DNA from: Achatina immaculata | Lineage: Eukaryota > Mollusca > Gastropoda > Stylommatophora > Achatinidae | Direction: 5' to 3' | DNA: 64,000 nucleotides | Assembly: GCA_009760885.1 (NCBI GenBank) | Contig: CM019701.1 | Coordinates: forward strand, 32,378,697-32,442,696 | Notes under the pieces: model-generated | What the model saw: only the letters and a program-made list of their open reading frames with translations | What the model was told of the DNA's origin: nothing | The model's database searches: none | Shown: piece after piece, positions 10,085-20,940 of the stretch | How positions within the stretch are numbered: the stretch's first letter is position 1 | Layout: the number at the start of each line of letters is the position of its first letter | Made by a program: the position numbers and the translations under genes

Positions 10085-11822
10085 ACTGACTCAGTCAATC
10101 CTACCTCCATCTGTACTGTTTTAACCCCATAGATACTGACTCAGTCAATCCTACCTCCACCTGTACTGTTTTAACCCCATAGATACTGATTCAGTCAATC
10201 CTACCTCCACCTGTACTGTTTTAACCCCATAGATACTGATTCAGTCAATCCTACCTCCACCTGTACTGTTTTAACCTCCCTATATACTGATTCAGTCAAT
10301 CCTACCTCCACCTGTACTGTTTTAACCTCCCTATATACTGATTCAGTCAATCCTACCTCCACCTGTACTGTTTTAACCCCATATATACTGATTCAGTCAA
10401 TCCTACCTCCACCTGTACTGTTTTAACCTCCTTATATACTGATTCAGTCAGTTTTACCTCCACCTGTACTGTTTTAACCTCCCTATATGCTGATTCGGGG
10501 GCCGGCTAGCGTAGTGGTTAGAGCACTCGTCTAGCAACCAAATGGTCGAGGGTTCGAATCCCCAGCTGAGCGGGATTTTTTTTCCGACCAATACGGCCCT
10601 GAGGTCGACCCAGCCTCGTAAAATGGGTACCAGAGAAAATCTGGGAAGTAAAGGCAGCGAGGAAAGGAACTGGTCACCCTACCTCATACGCTGATGACCC
10701 AGCATAATGAGGTCTCTAACGCTTCACCCCCTACGGCATTTGAAATGCTATGGGACTATCTTTACTTTTTTTACTATATGCTGATTCAGTCAGTATTACC
10801 TCCACCTGTACTGTTTTAACTTCCCTATATACTGATTCAGTCAATCTTACCTCCACCTGTACTGTTTTAACTTCCCTATATACTGATTCAGTCAATCCTA
10901 CCTCCACCTGTACTGTTTTAACTTCCCTATATACTGATTCAGTCAATCTTACCTCCACCTGTACTGTTTTAACCTCCCTATATACTGATTCAGTCAATCT
11001 TACCTCCACCTGTACTGTTTTAACCTCCCTATATACTGATTCAGCCAGTCTTACTGCCACCTGTACTGTTTTAACCTCCCTATATACTGATTCAGCCAGT
11101 CTTACTGCCACCTGTACTGTTTTAACCTCCCTATATACTGATTCAGCCAATCTTACCTCCACCTGTACTGTTTTAACCCCCTATATACTGATTCAGCCAG
11201 TCTTACCTCCACCTGTACTGTTTTAACCCCCTATATACTGATTCAGCCAGTTTTAACGCCACCTGTACTGTTTTAACCCCCTATATGCTGATTCAGTCAG
11301 TCTTACCTCCACCTGTACTGTTTTAACCCCCTATATACTGATTCAGTCAGTCTTACCTCCACCTGTACTGTTTTAACCCCCTATATGCTGATTCAGTCAG
11401 TCTTACCTCCACCTGTACTGTTTTAACCCCCTATATACTGATTCAGTCAGTCTTACCTCCACCTGTACTGTTTTAACCCCCTATATACTGATTCAGTCAG
11501 TCTTACCTCCATCTGTACTGTTTTAACCCCCTATATACTGATTCAGCCAGTCTTACCTCCACCTGTACTGTTTTAACCCCCTATATACTGATTCAGTCAG
11601 TCTTACCTCCACCTGTACTGTTTTAACCCCCTATATACTGATTCAGTCAGTCTTACCTCCACCTGTACTGTTTTAACCCCCTATATACTGATTCAGTCAG
11701 TCTTACCTCCACCTGTACTGTTTTAACCCCCTATATACTGATTCAGTCAGTCTTACCTCCACCTGTACTGTTTTAACCCCCTATATACTGATTCAGTCAG
11801 TCTTACCTCCATCTGTACCGTC
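10085..11822. repeat. 50/51-bp minisatellite, ~29 copies, interrupted by a SINE
   Basis: Units contain actgattcagtcagtc, ttacctccacctgtactg and ttttaacc. From about 10790 to 11160 the period is 51 bp (aacctccctatata). After about 11160 it is 50 bp (aaccccctatata). The array ends at a poly-C/poly-T tract at 11826-11849. Confidence 0.9.
10507..10773 (+). mobile_element. tRNA-derived SINE
   Basis: The tRNA-like head has an A box (tagcgtagtgg, 10517-10527) and a B box (ggttcgaatcc, 10551-10561), the internal RNA polymerase III promoter. A unique body follows, then a T-rich end. The 14-bp repeat ctatatgctgattc occurs at 10493-10506 and 10774-10787. That unit carries tatgc where most satellite units have tatac, so it is best read as a target duplication. 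Related copies lie at 37912-38115 and 61392-61602 on the minus strand. Confidence 0.85.
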
Positions 11823-11984
11823 CTACCCCCCCCCCCCCTTTTTTTTTTGCTAGTGCTTGTAGTAACATGCTTAACCTGGTGAACGGAACAAGACTTACTC
11901 TGGTAGCGGTGTTCGCCGGAAAGATCGCCCTTACGGGTCTACACGTGCTCCAGATCTTCATGCTAGCTCCCGTAGATAGCTGAT

Positions 11985-12850
11985 ATCTACTCCGCAAATA
12001 ACGCGCACAATAATGGTTATCATCATCATCATGTGCCGTGCCGACTGGCGTTGGCCATCATGCTTCTCCAGAGTATCTGATCCTTCATGTAGGCCATCAG
12101 CTCAGTTGGTGATCTCCTCTCACACCATCCGGTCAGACTGTCCAGTACCATTTCTCTTGGTCTTCCTCTTGATTTTCTTCCTTCTATTTTTCCTGTTGTT
12201 ATAATATTTTCAATGCCCCCTCTTCTCAGTGCATGTCCTATGAAAGTACATTGTCTCTCTCTTATCTTTTTGACAAGGTTTTTTGTCTCTCCAGCTCTTC
12301 TCATACATTCTTCATTAGTTATTTTTGCTGTCCAGGGGATTCGCAACATTCTTCTAATAAACCACATTTCTGATGCTTCCAATGATTAATATAATGGTTA
12401 TACTCTGCCCATAATGGGCTTAACGCTTGTTACATTCTGCCGATAACGCGCTCAACGCTGGTTACACTCTGCAGATAACGCGCTCAACGCTGGTTACACT
12501 CTGCAGATAACGCGCTCAACACTGGTTATACTCTGCAGATAATTCGCTCACACGCTGGTTGCTACACTTTACAGATAACGCTTTCAACGCTAGTTACAAC
12601 ATCCATAGCTAATCCTCTCTATCCTTGCAACACTCTACAGCTATGAAGTACAGATTTGGCTAAATGCTTTACATACAATGTTCTCACCATTGGTTACAAC
12701 TCTCTAAAACTAATACTCGAAAAACTGGTTAAAACACACTTTTACAGCTAATGTTCGCAGCACTGGCTAAAACACCATAGAGATATTGTTATCAGCTCTG
12801 GTTGCAAACACTCTACCGATAATGCTAGTAACTCTGGTTAAATAAACTCT
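11985..12850. repeat. 32-bp minisatellite, degenerate, interrupted by LINE C
   Basis: Units of ataacgcgctcaacgctggt plus tacactctgcag at 32-bp spacing, best kept at 12440-12560 and decaying to the right. The LINE C copy at 12021-12391 splits it. Confidence 0.75.
12021..12391 (-). mobile_element. LINE C, 5'-truncated copy with TSD
   Basis: The minus strand is open for 117 codons (12029-12382). It starts EMWFIRRMLRIPWTAKITN, then HALRRGGIENIITTGKIEG and RGRPREMVLDSLTGWCERR, and ends ANASRHGT with the stop next to the (cat)n tail. The 10-bp target duplication taatggttat is at 12011-12020 and 12392-12401. The segment lies downstream of the RT domain, so it has no catalytic activity itself. The lack of stops suggests a fairly young insertion. 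Confidence 0.85.
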
Positions 12851-12879
12851 AATGCTCACAACATTGGTTAAAACAGTGT

Positions 12880-13255
12880 GGAAGAGGAAAATCAAAAGGA
12901 GAGTAAAGGAAATGAAAAGTAAAGAAGAGAAAAGGAAAAGGAAAGAAAGGAAAGTAAAGAAAGGAAAGAAAAGCATATGGAACATAAAGCAAAGGAAAGG
13001 AAAGAAAGGAAAGTAAAGAAAGGAAAGAAAAGCATATGGAACATAAAGCAAAGGAAAGGAAAAGAAAAGAAAAAGAAAATAAAAGAAAGGACAGAAGAAA
13101 AGAAAAGAAAAGCAAAAGAAAAGAAAGGAGAGAAAAGGAAATAAAAGGAAAACAAAAGAAAGGAAAGAAAAGAAAAAGGAAAAGAAAATGAAAAGACAGA
13201 AAATGAAGGAAAATGGAAGAGAAAAGAAAAAGAAAAGAAAAGAAAAACAGAATTA
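12880..13255. repeat. Purine tract (AAAGG-rich)
   Basis: Nearly pure A/G on the plus strand, with ggaaagaaaagcatatggaa and flanks duplicated at about 12950-12990 and 13015-13055. The long minus-strand Phe/Leu/Ser frames here are composition artefacts. Confidence 0.9.
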
Positions 13256-13391
13256 ATACTCTAAAGTCCTATTTGGAGATATATGATGAACAGACAGCGG
13301 AGGAAAAGAAAAGCTCATTGACATATTGATTTAGCTATTTAGAGCAGGCATTACAGAGACTGGACGAACTACAGCAAAACAAAAGATTATC

Positions 13392-13892
13392 TTGTTTTCA
13401 TTTTCTCTTCCGAATTTTAACAAAGTTATAAGCACGAAAACCAAGTTAAGACTATTCAATTCAAATGTAATATCCACCCTCATTTATGCATGCGAAAGCT
13501 GGAAAACAACTAAAGAAATAGAAAAGAAATTAGACTCTTTTGAAAACAAATGTCTAAAGAAAATACTCGGCTTCAAGTGGAACGAATTCAAAAACAATGC
13601 AGAGATAAGACAGATGACTGAACAACAACCAGTCTCATGGGTGATCAGGAAAAGGAGATGGACATATGTTGGTCACTTGATGAGAAGAAATGATCAGAGA
13701 ATCCCAAAACAAGCTATCAAGTGGAACACAACAGGCCAAAGAAAAAGAGGCAGACCGCGTGAAACTCTGAAGAGGACATTGTTAGGAGAGGCCAAATTAA
13801 CAGGCATAAAATCCTTTGGTGAGGTTGAAAGATTCGCCGAAGACAGGAAAAGTTGGCGAACTACTTTTCGAGCCCTATGTGATGTCTAACGG
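13392..13892 (+). pseudogene. LINE A, 5'-truncated C-terminal segment
   Basis: Open for 165 codons but only the end of a LINE ORF. Motifs in order are TKTKLRLFNSNVISTLIYAC (zone after the RT), KKLDSFENKCLKKILGFKW, RKRRWTYVGHLMRRN, KRGRPRETLKRT and a C-terminus RALCDV. The same protein is at 40137-40885 (minus), 43122-43365, 48355-48500 (minus) and 58013-59002. A CT tract follows the stop in place of the usual LINE A tail. The apparent start Met is incidental. Confidence 0.85.
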
Positions 13893-13904
13893 AGGATATA
13901 AGGA

Positions 13905-13937
<33 letters not shown>

Positions 13938-14578
13938 AAACACACACACACATACACGCAAATCTGTTTTAATTTCTTGAACTATTAAAATGTATGCTAT
14001 CACTTTGAGATTATCTAAAATGCTTTGTCTAAAACATTTCGAGATCTAAACATACAGCACTGAGCTCTATTACTATGTTGTGCGAAAGCCTCGTTGTTTC
14101 CTATTTTGAAAAAAAAAATTCTACCACCATAAAACCACAGTTAACTTTTCCTTCCTAGTATTTTGTGTAGTACAGGATTCTCTCTATCAGGAATCTTCGG
14201 ATCTTTCTAACTCTTATATACTTTGAAACTTTGCAGTTTTCCCCCTTATTTATCTTTCATACTTGAGTTAGAGATCTGGCTGTTTGTTGATAACAAGAAA
14301 GGGGTATCATCTGATGATAATGAATCATTTCATTAAGGCAGAGTGATTGGTGTCAGACCAATGCTACGTTTAAGCTAATAAGACAGCAGCCGGGGGCGTA
14401 GATCTCAGACACAGCAAGGGGGCCACCTTTTCTATTTACGGATGGGGTTAGTCTTGTGGTAAACCGTGCCTGAGGCGCAAGAATAGTCACTGACTGGGGC
14501 CGCCCCTGACTCCAAATTTTTTTTTCCTACCCAGTTTATGCCAGCGATCTTCCCGCTACATCCGGGTCATTTAAATCC
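13893..14578. other. CT microsatellite and unannotated DNA
   Basis: A (ct)n/(ca)n tract occupies 13902-13960. Beyond it I see no gene. At 14440-14520 a tRNA-like string (ttagtcttgtggtaaacc) could be a decayed SINE head, but no good B box is visible. Confidence 0.4.
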
Positions 14579-14757
14579 GACGGAAGACCTAGACTTACTC
14601 GGAGAAGAGAAATTTTGACAGTGCTCAGAGACAAGGGATACACGTGGAAGGAAGCAGAGAATAATTCCAAGAACAGGGATGACTGGAGAGCCTTTACCCG
14701 TGGCCTATGCTCTGAAAGGAGTGAAAGGCGAATGATGATGATGACGAAGATGAATGA
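14579..14757 (+). pseudogene. LINE C-terminal fragment with GAT tail
   Basis: In frame from 14579: DGRPRLTRRREILTVLRDKG, then WKEAENNSKNRDDWRAFTRG and LCSERSERR, running straight into (atg)n. The layout (GRPR motif, W-R-x-F, short tail repeat) is that of a LINE 3' end. It is a family not otherwise seen in the window. Confidence 0.65.
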
Positions 14758-14933
14758 GAAAATAATAAAAGCTCTTTAACCATGTAAACACGCTAGACAT
14801 GAAAAGTGTTTGCAGAAAAAGATGAGCAATGTCCATTTGAAGAAATGATTCGGGTAGGCTGTCAATCAGATGTCTGGCTCTGCTTACTAAACCCTTGCAC
14901 TCGTCACAGAAACTGTTGGGGTACCTCGTCGCC

Positions 14934-15215
14934 GAACTTCACTTAAAACAAGGGTGAACAAGCGGGAACTTCACTTAAAACAAGAGTGAACAAGCGGGAA
15001 CTTCACTTAAAACAAGGGTGAACAAGCGGGACCTTCACTTAAAACAAGAGTGAACAAGCGGGAACTTCACTTAAAACAAGGGTGAACAAGCGGGAACTTC
15101 ACTTAAAACAAGAGTGAACAAGCGGGAACTTCACTTAAAACAAGGGTGAACAAGCGGGAACTTCACTTAAAACAAGAGTGAACAAGCGGGAACTTCACTT
15201 AAAACAAGGGTGTCC
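14934..15215. repeat. 32-bp minisatellite with alternating (64-bp) units
   Basis: About nine units of gggaacttcacttaaaacaa plus g(g/a)gtgaacaagc. The aagggtg and aagagtg versions alternate strictly along the array, so the true higher-order unit is 64 bp. Confidence 0.9.
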
Positions 15216-15372
15216 AAGCGGCGGCCCTCGGGACGTAACAAAGTTGGGAGGCCTTTAGCGGCACTATCTGAAAAAAAAACATTTCTGAAAACATGTTAAA
15301 ACATTTCAAAAGACTTGAAAAGCCAATTTTAAAATAATCAATTCAGCTTTACTTCAGAACTGTTAGAAAATA

Positions 15373-16916
15373 CACTGTCCAAAAAAAAAAAAAAAAGAAA
15401 CGCAGAGCTTATAGAAGCTTCATTTTTTATATGTTATGACAAAAAATTTTTTCCCGTTTATCTCAAACCAAACCAAAAATTGTCACCAAGATATCAGGTC
15501 CATGATTTAGCGTGAGTTTTGCTATTCTCGTGTATAGTCAGAACGCAGTAGCTGCCCTTGCTAATCATGCATTTTTAAAACATAAATCACTTTGTTTTTA
15601 TGGAAAAGTCATGATTTTTGTGGCGAGCACAACTCACTTCCCAAGCAAATGAAACCCTATAAAAGGATGAGGTTACACAAACAAAGTCAGTTAATACTAA
15701 AAAACAGACAATTATGGTGCGTCTATCACAAAATTTACGAAACATTGATATTGGTCGCCTGCAAGCAGGCGAAAGTCAAAGTCAAGTTGCCAGGCATTTA
15801 AAAGTGTAGCAGAGTACCATCAGTCGACTTTGGCAACGTTTCCAAGCCACTGGCTCAGCTGAAGACCGGCACCGCAGTGAACTACCCAGGGTGATAACAG
15901 CAGCTGATGATCGCTTTATTCTGGTTCATCACTTCAGACACAGGTTTACAACAGCTTCCTCAAGTGCCCAGTCATTGCTTGCAGGACGTCATGTGTCTGA
16001 TCAAACGGTCCGGAATAAACTGCATGAAGCTGGACTGGTGGCACGACGACCTCACCGAGGTCCTGTCTTAACGAGACACCATCGCCAAAAATCGACTTGT
16101 TTGTGCCAACCAGCATCGGCCCTGGACAACTGACAATCAATGGAGACATGTCTGGTTTAGTGACGAATCTTCCTTTTTGTTGCACCGCCATGATATGCGG
16201 AGAAGGGTCTACCGCATGCCAGATGAACGTTTTGCTCTAAACTGGGTTGATGAAGCTCCGCCCCACGGTGGTGGAGGTGTAATGGTATTGGGAATGGTCA
16301 ATTTCAACGGAAGGAGTCCATTGGCGCAGATTAAAGGAGGCTTGAATGCGCAACGATAAGTCAATGAAATTCTTCGACCCAATGTCCTTCCATTTTTGGC
16401 TCCGCAAAGGTCTGTGTTTCAACAGGACAATGCAAGACCCCATTCTGTACGGTTCATCACACAGTTTCTGACTGCCAACAACATTCTCACCCTTCCCTGG
16501 CCATCCCCCTCTCCAGACATGAATCCGATCGAGCACCTATGGGATGAGCTGCAAAGACGTGTTTGTCGCCGAAACGTTTCTCCAGCCAATCGTTATGATC
16601 TATGGTAGGCACTCCAGGAAGAGTGGGCAGCCATCCCACAGGCGCACGTCAGACATCTGATCGCATCTATGCCCAGGAGATGCCAGTCGCTGATCGATGC
16701 AAGCGGAGGCCACACATCATACTAACTTGAGAACCCCTGGGACTAACAAATTCTCGTCACACAGATGCAAGAAACTGCCAAGTGAGCGTTTACATCCTTA
16801 GGTATTATTGTGTGCAATTTGAAAATTTTATTCATTCAATTTAAAAAGCTATAGAATATCAAAATTATGGCTAAAATTGTGTCATCAGTATTTATGCGAT
16901 TCTTTTTTGGACAGTG
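15373..16916 (+). mobile_element. Tc1-like DNA transposon, complete but inactive
   Basis: About 1.54 kb, bounded by short inverted repeats starting cactgtccaaaaaa at 15373 and ending with its complement at 16916, with a TA dinucleotide on each side (15371-15372, 16917-16918). TA duplication and a DD34E transposase define the Tc1 group. A relative with diverged ends lies at 36151-37660. Confidence 0.9.
15714..16725 (+). pseudogene. Tc1-like transposase, broken
   Basis: The start ATG at 15714 opens MVRLSQNLRNIDIGRLQAGE, the helix-turn-helix DNA-binding region. A stop lies at 15807-15809. DNA-binding sequence continues to about 16085 (DQTVRNKLHEAGLVARRPHR), where a frameshift occurs in an A-run. 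The catalytic part in the +1 frame shows VWFSDESSF (first Asp), VFQQDNARPH (second Asp) and PDMNPIEHLWDE, with 34 residues between the second Asp and the Glu, hence DD34E. Two more stops (16357-16359, 16606-16608) precede the natural C-terminus GHTSY at 16725. All three catalytic residues survive, but the frame is lost. Confidence 0.92.
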
Positions 16917-16918
16917 TA

Positions 16919-17584
16919 CTTTTTTTAAAATGTAAGTTGGCAAAATTTAGTTGATTTATATGCTACCCACGGCTCACTTTCCTCTTACAGTTGTGGCCAT
17001 TTAAGTCAATGAAGTTGAACACCCCAGATTTAAAACAAAAGCACTTCACACTTCAAAAACGACGTTTCTTTTCACTTTCGCGGGAGGTAATAATGTTTAG
17101 AGTGCGAGATTTATTGCAGCCAACAAACATATTTTGAGAAAGACACGTGATAGGTCGTAGAAGGTTTGATTACTTTGTTGCTTTCGTTCATTCTTAAATG
17201 AAAATGTATATTTCAGTCAATTTCAAGTAAGCTAATACTGCATGTTTCCGCTTTAGTATAAAGCACCCATTACATTCTATTAACAAACCCGCAGCGTCTG
17301 CTCTTTCCCGTTAAATGAAGCCATCTCTGTATTACTCTACAACCTACCAGGCTGAAACTATAAATTATAAATGAGGAACACAGAGGAAAAGGCAGCAGAA
17401 ATAGAAATCAGAGAACGGGCTGGAATAACGGGGGAAGAAAAGCTAGTATGAAGATTGTTATTAAAAGTTAAACACGGAGGCCCGTCGCTTGATCATCTGC
17501 GCTTTATCTCTAGGATTTTACAGTTTTATCGTTCACACACTGAGCAGTGCTACATTAAACCGCTCGCTCAAACTGAGCAGCGAT
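16919..17584. other. Unannotated stretch
   Basis: No recognisable gene, RNA or repeat family is visible between the transposon and the next minisatellite. Confidence 0.4.
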
Positions 17585-17860
17585 TTAGTTCAAACGTTAA
17601 ATCACTCGCACACATATAAGCAACATTGCAACAAAAACGTTAAATCACTCACACACACGTAAACAACATTGCAACACAAACGTTAAAGCACTCACACACA
17701 CGTAAGCAACATTGCAACACAGACGTTAAAGCACTCGCACACACGTAAGCAACATTGCAACACAGACACACACATAAGCAACATTGCAACACAGACGTTA
17801 AAGCACTCACACACACTGAGCAAACAATGCAGTACAAACGTTAAATCACTCGCGCCAGCT
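17585..17860. repeat. ~43-bp minisatellite
   Basis: About six degenerate units of cgttaaagcactcacacaca plus cgtaagcaacattgcaacac(a)g(a/c), with one internally shortened unit at about 17762. Confidence 0.8.
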
Positions 17861-18149
17861 GAACAAACGGTTAGTGATGATCATCACAGGTAGGGGTAAA
17901 GCTGACAAGGCAAACACGAAATAAGATTCTGACCAACATTTAAATTACAACTTTTGAATTTAAAAAAATACCAAGAGGTTTTAATCCCTCTTTCTCTCTT
18001 CATCACTCCTCCCCCTCCCCCCCCCCCCTCTCTCTCTCTCTTGATGATATCAGAGGATTAGTGAAAGATGGGAAACCAGTAAACCATAATTTAGAACGGC
18101 AAAAAAAAAATGACTCTCACACGCACAATTTGCATTTACTGTAGTGTAG

Positions 18150-18409
18150 CATCGTTGATGATCTGCAAATGGATGCAGCAGCAGCAGCAGGCCATCTTGC
18201 TCACAACCGAGAGGCCTACAGGAGTGCTGTTTGGGAATCAAAGTTCCGCAAGGGACATGCAAATGAGTGAATGAATGAACATCATTGATAATCTGCAAAT
18301 GGATGCCTCAGCAGCAGGGCATCTTGCTTACAACCCAGAGGCCTACAAGAGAGCTGTTAGGGGAGGCAAAGTTCCGCGAAGGACAAGCAAATGACTGACT
18401 GACTGACTG
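18150..18409 (+). mobile_element. LINE B 3'-end dimer between one pair of TSDs
   Basis: Two successive copies of the last ~130 bp of LINE B (18150-18279 and 18280-18409) start at the same point, catcRttgatRatctgcaaa. The first ends in a gaat-type tail and the second in a gact-type tail. The 12-bp repeat actgtagtgtag flanks the pair (18138-18149, 18410-18421). The copies differ at roughly 15% of positions, so this is not a recent local duplication. Confidence 0.8.
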
Positions 18410-18421
18410 ACTGTAGTGTAG

Positions 18422-18560
18422 TAAAACTCGCCTGATAACTTCTCCATACAATAACACACTAAAACTCATTTGTTAACTTCCCCATGCAATGACACACCAT
18501 AACTCACTTGTTAATTTTCTCATACAGTAGTACACTAAAGCTCACTTGTTAACTTCCTCA
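18422..18560. repeat. 38-bp satellite, left outlier block
   Basis: Three to four units of taacacactaaaactcactt plus gttaacttcctcatac, the same consensus as 21020-23290. This suggests one array later split by insertions. Confidence 0.8.
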
Positions 18561-19175
18561 TTCTTCTTCTTCTTCCTCTTCTTCTTCTTCTGACGCACAT
18601 TGGCGATGATGCTTGGTACCCCAATTTTTGCTATGCGCCTTCTGACTGGGTACCTCCGACTTCAGCATCTTTTCTTGCTAGGGCAGACTGTGGTCTTGCT
18701 CGGACTGCCATGAAGACATTGGTGTAGGCTGGCCTGGCCAAAACCTTGTTTTCCAGCCTCTGGTGGCTGTAATTAAGCCCCTTCTCCACGTCAGATCCAG
18801 CGTGCAATACTGGCTGGCCAGATGGCTTTGAGACAGTTCCAAAGAGACATTCCGAGTTTGGGATGAGGAAACTGATGAGTGCCTCAGCGATATCCATTCC
18901 TGCCACCTGTGGTCTGCTGGTAGTTGTGTTTACATCATTCTGATAGCCATTGTTGTAAAGACCCATAGGCTTGTCACGTCCTGGATTCATTGGTTTCACA
19001 TAAGATTTTCCTTATCCCTGCTGGTGATCTCCATGTCCCCATCCCTCCATCAACCCGACATTACATTTTACAAAAATGACAATTACACTTAGTGTTGATT
19101 GCTACAGGTTTCTGGGCTTACAGAGGTAGGTCAGAGTTTTTAAGCAAGCAGATCTATGGTGCCTGTTTCTCAAAG
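18561..19175 (-). other. Insertion with (GAA)n tail and a 122-codon open frame
   Basis: A (ctt)n tract at 18563-18592 borders this block, which is what a minus-strand retroelement with a (gaa)n tail would leave. The minus frame 18631-18999 is open for 122 codons, with MDIAEALISFLIPNSECLFG and LARPAYTNVFMAVRARPQ. I recognise no domain. It could be an unclassified retroelement or a processed fragment. Evidence for a gene is weak. Confidence 0.35.
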
Positions 19176-19243
19176 ACTATGTTAAGGTAAATGCATAAAC
19201 TAGGAAAAAAGTAGGAGCAGCTTTATTACTTAACGATTACAAA

Positions 19244-19280
19244 GTCGTTACGTTTCGGCGTGAGCCTTAATCATACAAAA
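19244..19280 (-). other. Hammerhead-like motif, PLE2 left terminus
   Basis: The minus strand reads atgatta, then ggc-tcac-gcc, then GAAAC-GTA. Stem II is intact. The cleavage triplet GTC has become GTA and stem I is weakened. Confidence 0.4.
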
Positions 19281-19395
19281 ACATACAGAACGAAGAAATA
19301 GAGAGAACAGATAAAGTATAGATTCATATGAATGCTATTAAAAATATATCTAATAATGAATAGAGCACCAGCTGTATCTGTGAGACGTGGGTGAA

Positions 19396-20200
19396 GCCTG
19401 TAAGAACTCCATCCCATACTCCCTACTCCTCCGTCTTCGCCGCATATGTTAGGATAATTTGGACTTTATAGATCAGTCCAACAAGTTATTAGAATTTTTC
19501 CGTCATCGCCACTACCAAGAAAATGTCCTTCGTGAAGCCTTCAACCGTATCCAACTAGTGAGTCGCAAAGAAGTATTCAGAAAAAAGCCTGTTACTCCAT
19601 CTGACAGAGTTAAGTTAGTATTGCCTTTCCACTCGCATGGTCAGATGGTTAAGAAAATTCTTTATCGTCATTTGCCAACAATCCAACTCGACCCCGACAC
19701 TCGTGACATTTTCTCTGATCCATTCCTGTTGGCATACAAACGTGAGCCAAATCTTAAAGACATCATCGTTAATAGCCAATTGAAGTGGAGCTTTACATAA
19801 GTTGGTACCAGAAAATGTAACCGTCCACGCTGCGTTACCTGTCCTGTAGTCTTGGAAACGAAAACGATCACCTTTCCCAAAACTATCCTCACTCTTCATG
19901 AGGGATTCACATGCGAGTCCCGTAATGTGATATATGTCATCGTTTGCAAAAGATGCAGGATAGCTTATATTGGTTAGGCTGGCCTCAGATTAGGAACCGC
20001 ATGCAAAAACATCTGTACGACATCGCCAGCATGCTTCGAGACCAGTCCCAAATCATTTCAATGGGCCCAACCACAGAGGCAAATCTGATTTTCTGGTAAG
20101 AGCCATCAAACAATGTTACACAGATGACACAAGCCGTCTAGCGCTTAAGAACCGCTACATTCAAAATTATGGGACGCTGGAACCACACGGGTTAAACTCC
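19396..20200 (+). pseudogene. PLE linker and GIY-YIG remnant
   Basis: Only the C-terminal part remains. The RT end and linker read DFIDQSNKLLEFFRHRHYQE and KPVTPSDRVKLVLPFHSHGQ, open to 19800. The GIY-YIG part follows at about 19890-20100 in frames broken by stops: RNVIYVIVCKRCRIAYIG, then QKHLYDIAS and GPTTEANLIF, closing near EPHGLNSL at 20200. The protein is close to that of PLE1 (6788-8312). No RT palm is present, so this copy could never have moved by itself. Confidence 0.8.
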
Positions 20201-20558
20201 CTATTCATCTACATCTGACAATCTCCTCTTCAACAATTATAATCCCTCTCTACTAAGCTCCACTCCCTTATCTCTTGTTACATAGACATAGTTCAGAACC
20301 TCCTCACAGCATCATATTACAACCTCTCTACCCTAACTATAATCATGTATTTCACCTTCTCCTGGCTAGGTTAGCATTGTACCACTCTCTGTCCCCTCCA
20401 CGGTTTCCCCACCCACCACCCCCAGTTATGACCCACTGACCACACATCACAGGTCTCCATTTAAACAGTCTCTACGCCCTACAATGTTCATTTCTGACTC
20501 ACAGCGTCGAACAAGCCAGAGCTGACAGTTACAGCTAAGTGCTTTATTTACTATATAT

Positions 20559-20603
<45 letters not shown>

Positions 20604-20659
20604 TGGCATTCCTGTGAATCTATACTTTGTCTCCTCTCTGTATTTCTTCGTCCTGTATA

Positions 20660-20697
20660 TTTTTGTATGTTTAAGGCTCGTGCCAAAACGTCACAAC
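20660..20697 (+). other. Decayed hammerhead-like motif, PLE2 right terminus
   Basis: The core is damaged: atgttta, then ggc-tcgt-gcc, then AAAACGTC. Stem II and the GTC triplet remain, but the GAAA box has lost its G. Confidence 0.4.
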
Positions 20698-20773
20698 TTT
20701 GTAATCGTTAAGTAATAAAGCTGCTCCTACTTTTGTCTTAGTTTATATATTTTCATATCACAGCTTTACTGCA

Positions 20774-20940
20774 ATGGTAAACTATCTTCTGAAAATATGT
20801 CAATAAACCCAAACAGCAACATGGAAAGTCAAATATGGATGCACCAGCAGCAGGCCATCTTGCCCACAACCGAGAGGCCTACAGGTGTGGTGTTAGGGAG
20901 GCAAAGTTCCGCAAGGGACATGTAAATGAATGAATGAATG
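20774..20940 (+). mobile_element. LINE B 3' fragment nested in PLE2
   Basis: The last ~120 bp match LINE B (ggccatcttgcccacaaccg, aggcaaagttccgcaaggga), ending in (gaat)n. The 12-bp repeat agctttactgca at 20762-20773 and 20941-20952 is the target duplication. It dates this insertion after PLE2. Confidence 0.85.

Noticed and set aside
9649..10132. Open frames of 105-153 codons on both strands
   Set aside because: A 60-bp tandem repeat with stop-free units gives open frames on both strands at once; there is no conserved domain or non-repetitive flank.
10731..11226. Repeat proteins on both strands (143 and 158 codons)
   Set aside because: They come from the 51-bp sub-array; the frame closes as soon as the period becomes 50 bp.
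12767..13155. Hydrophobic Phe/Leu/Ser-rich minus frames resembling membrane proteins
   Set aside because: They are the complement of a purine tract; composition alone explains the apparent membrane segments.
14440..14520. Possible tRNA-like SINE head
   Set aside because: An A-box-like string is present, but no convincing B box or body match to the other SINE copies.
14934..15215. Regular 32-bp repeats considered as a CRISPR array
   Set aside because: The repeats are head-to-tail without unique spacers, in eukaryotic DNA, so this is a minisatellite.
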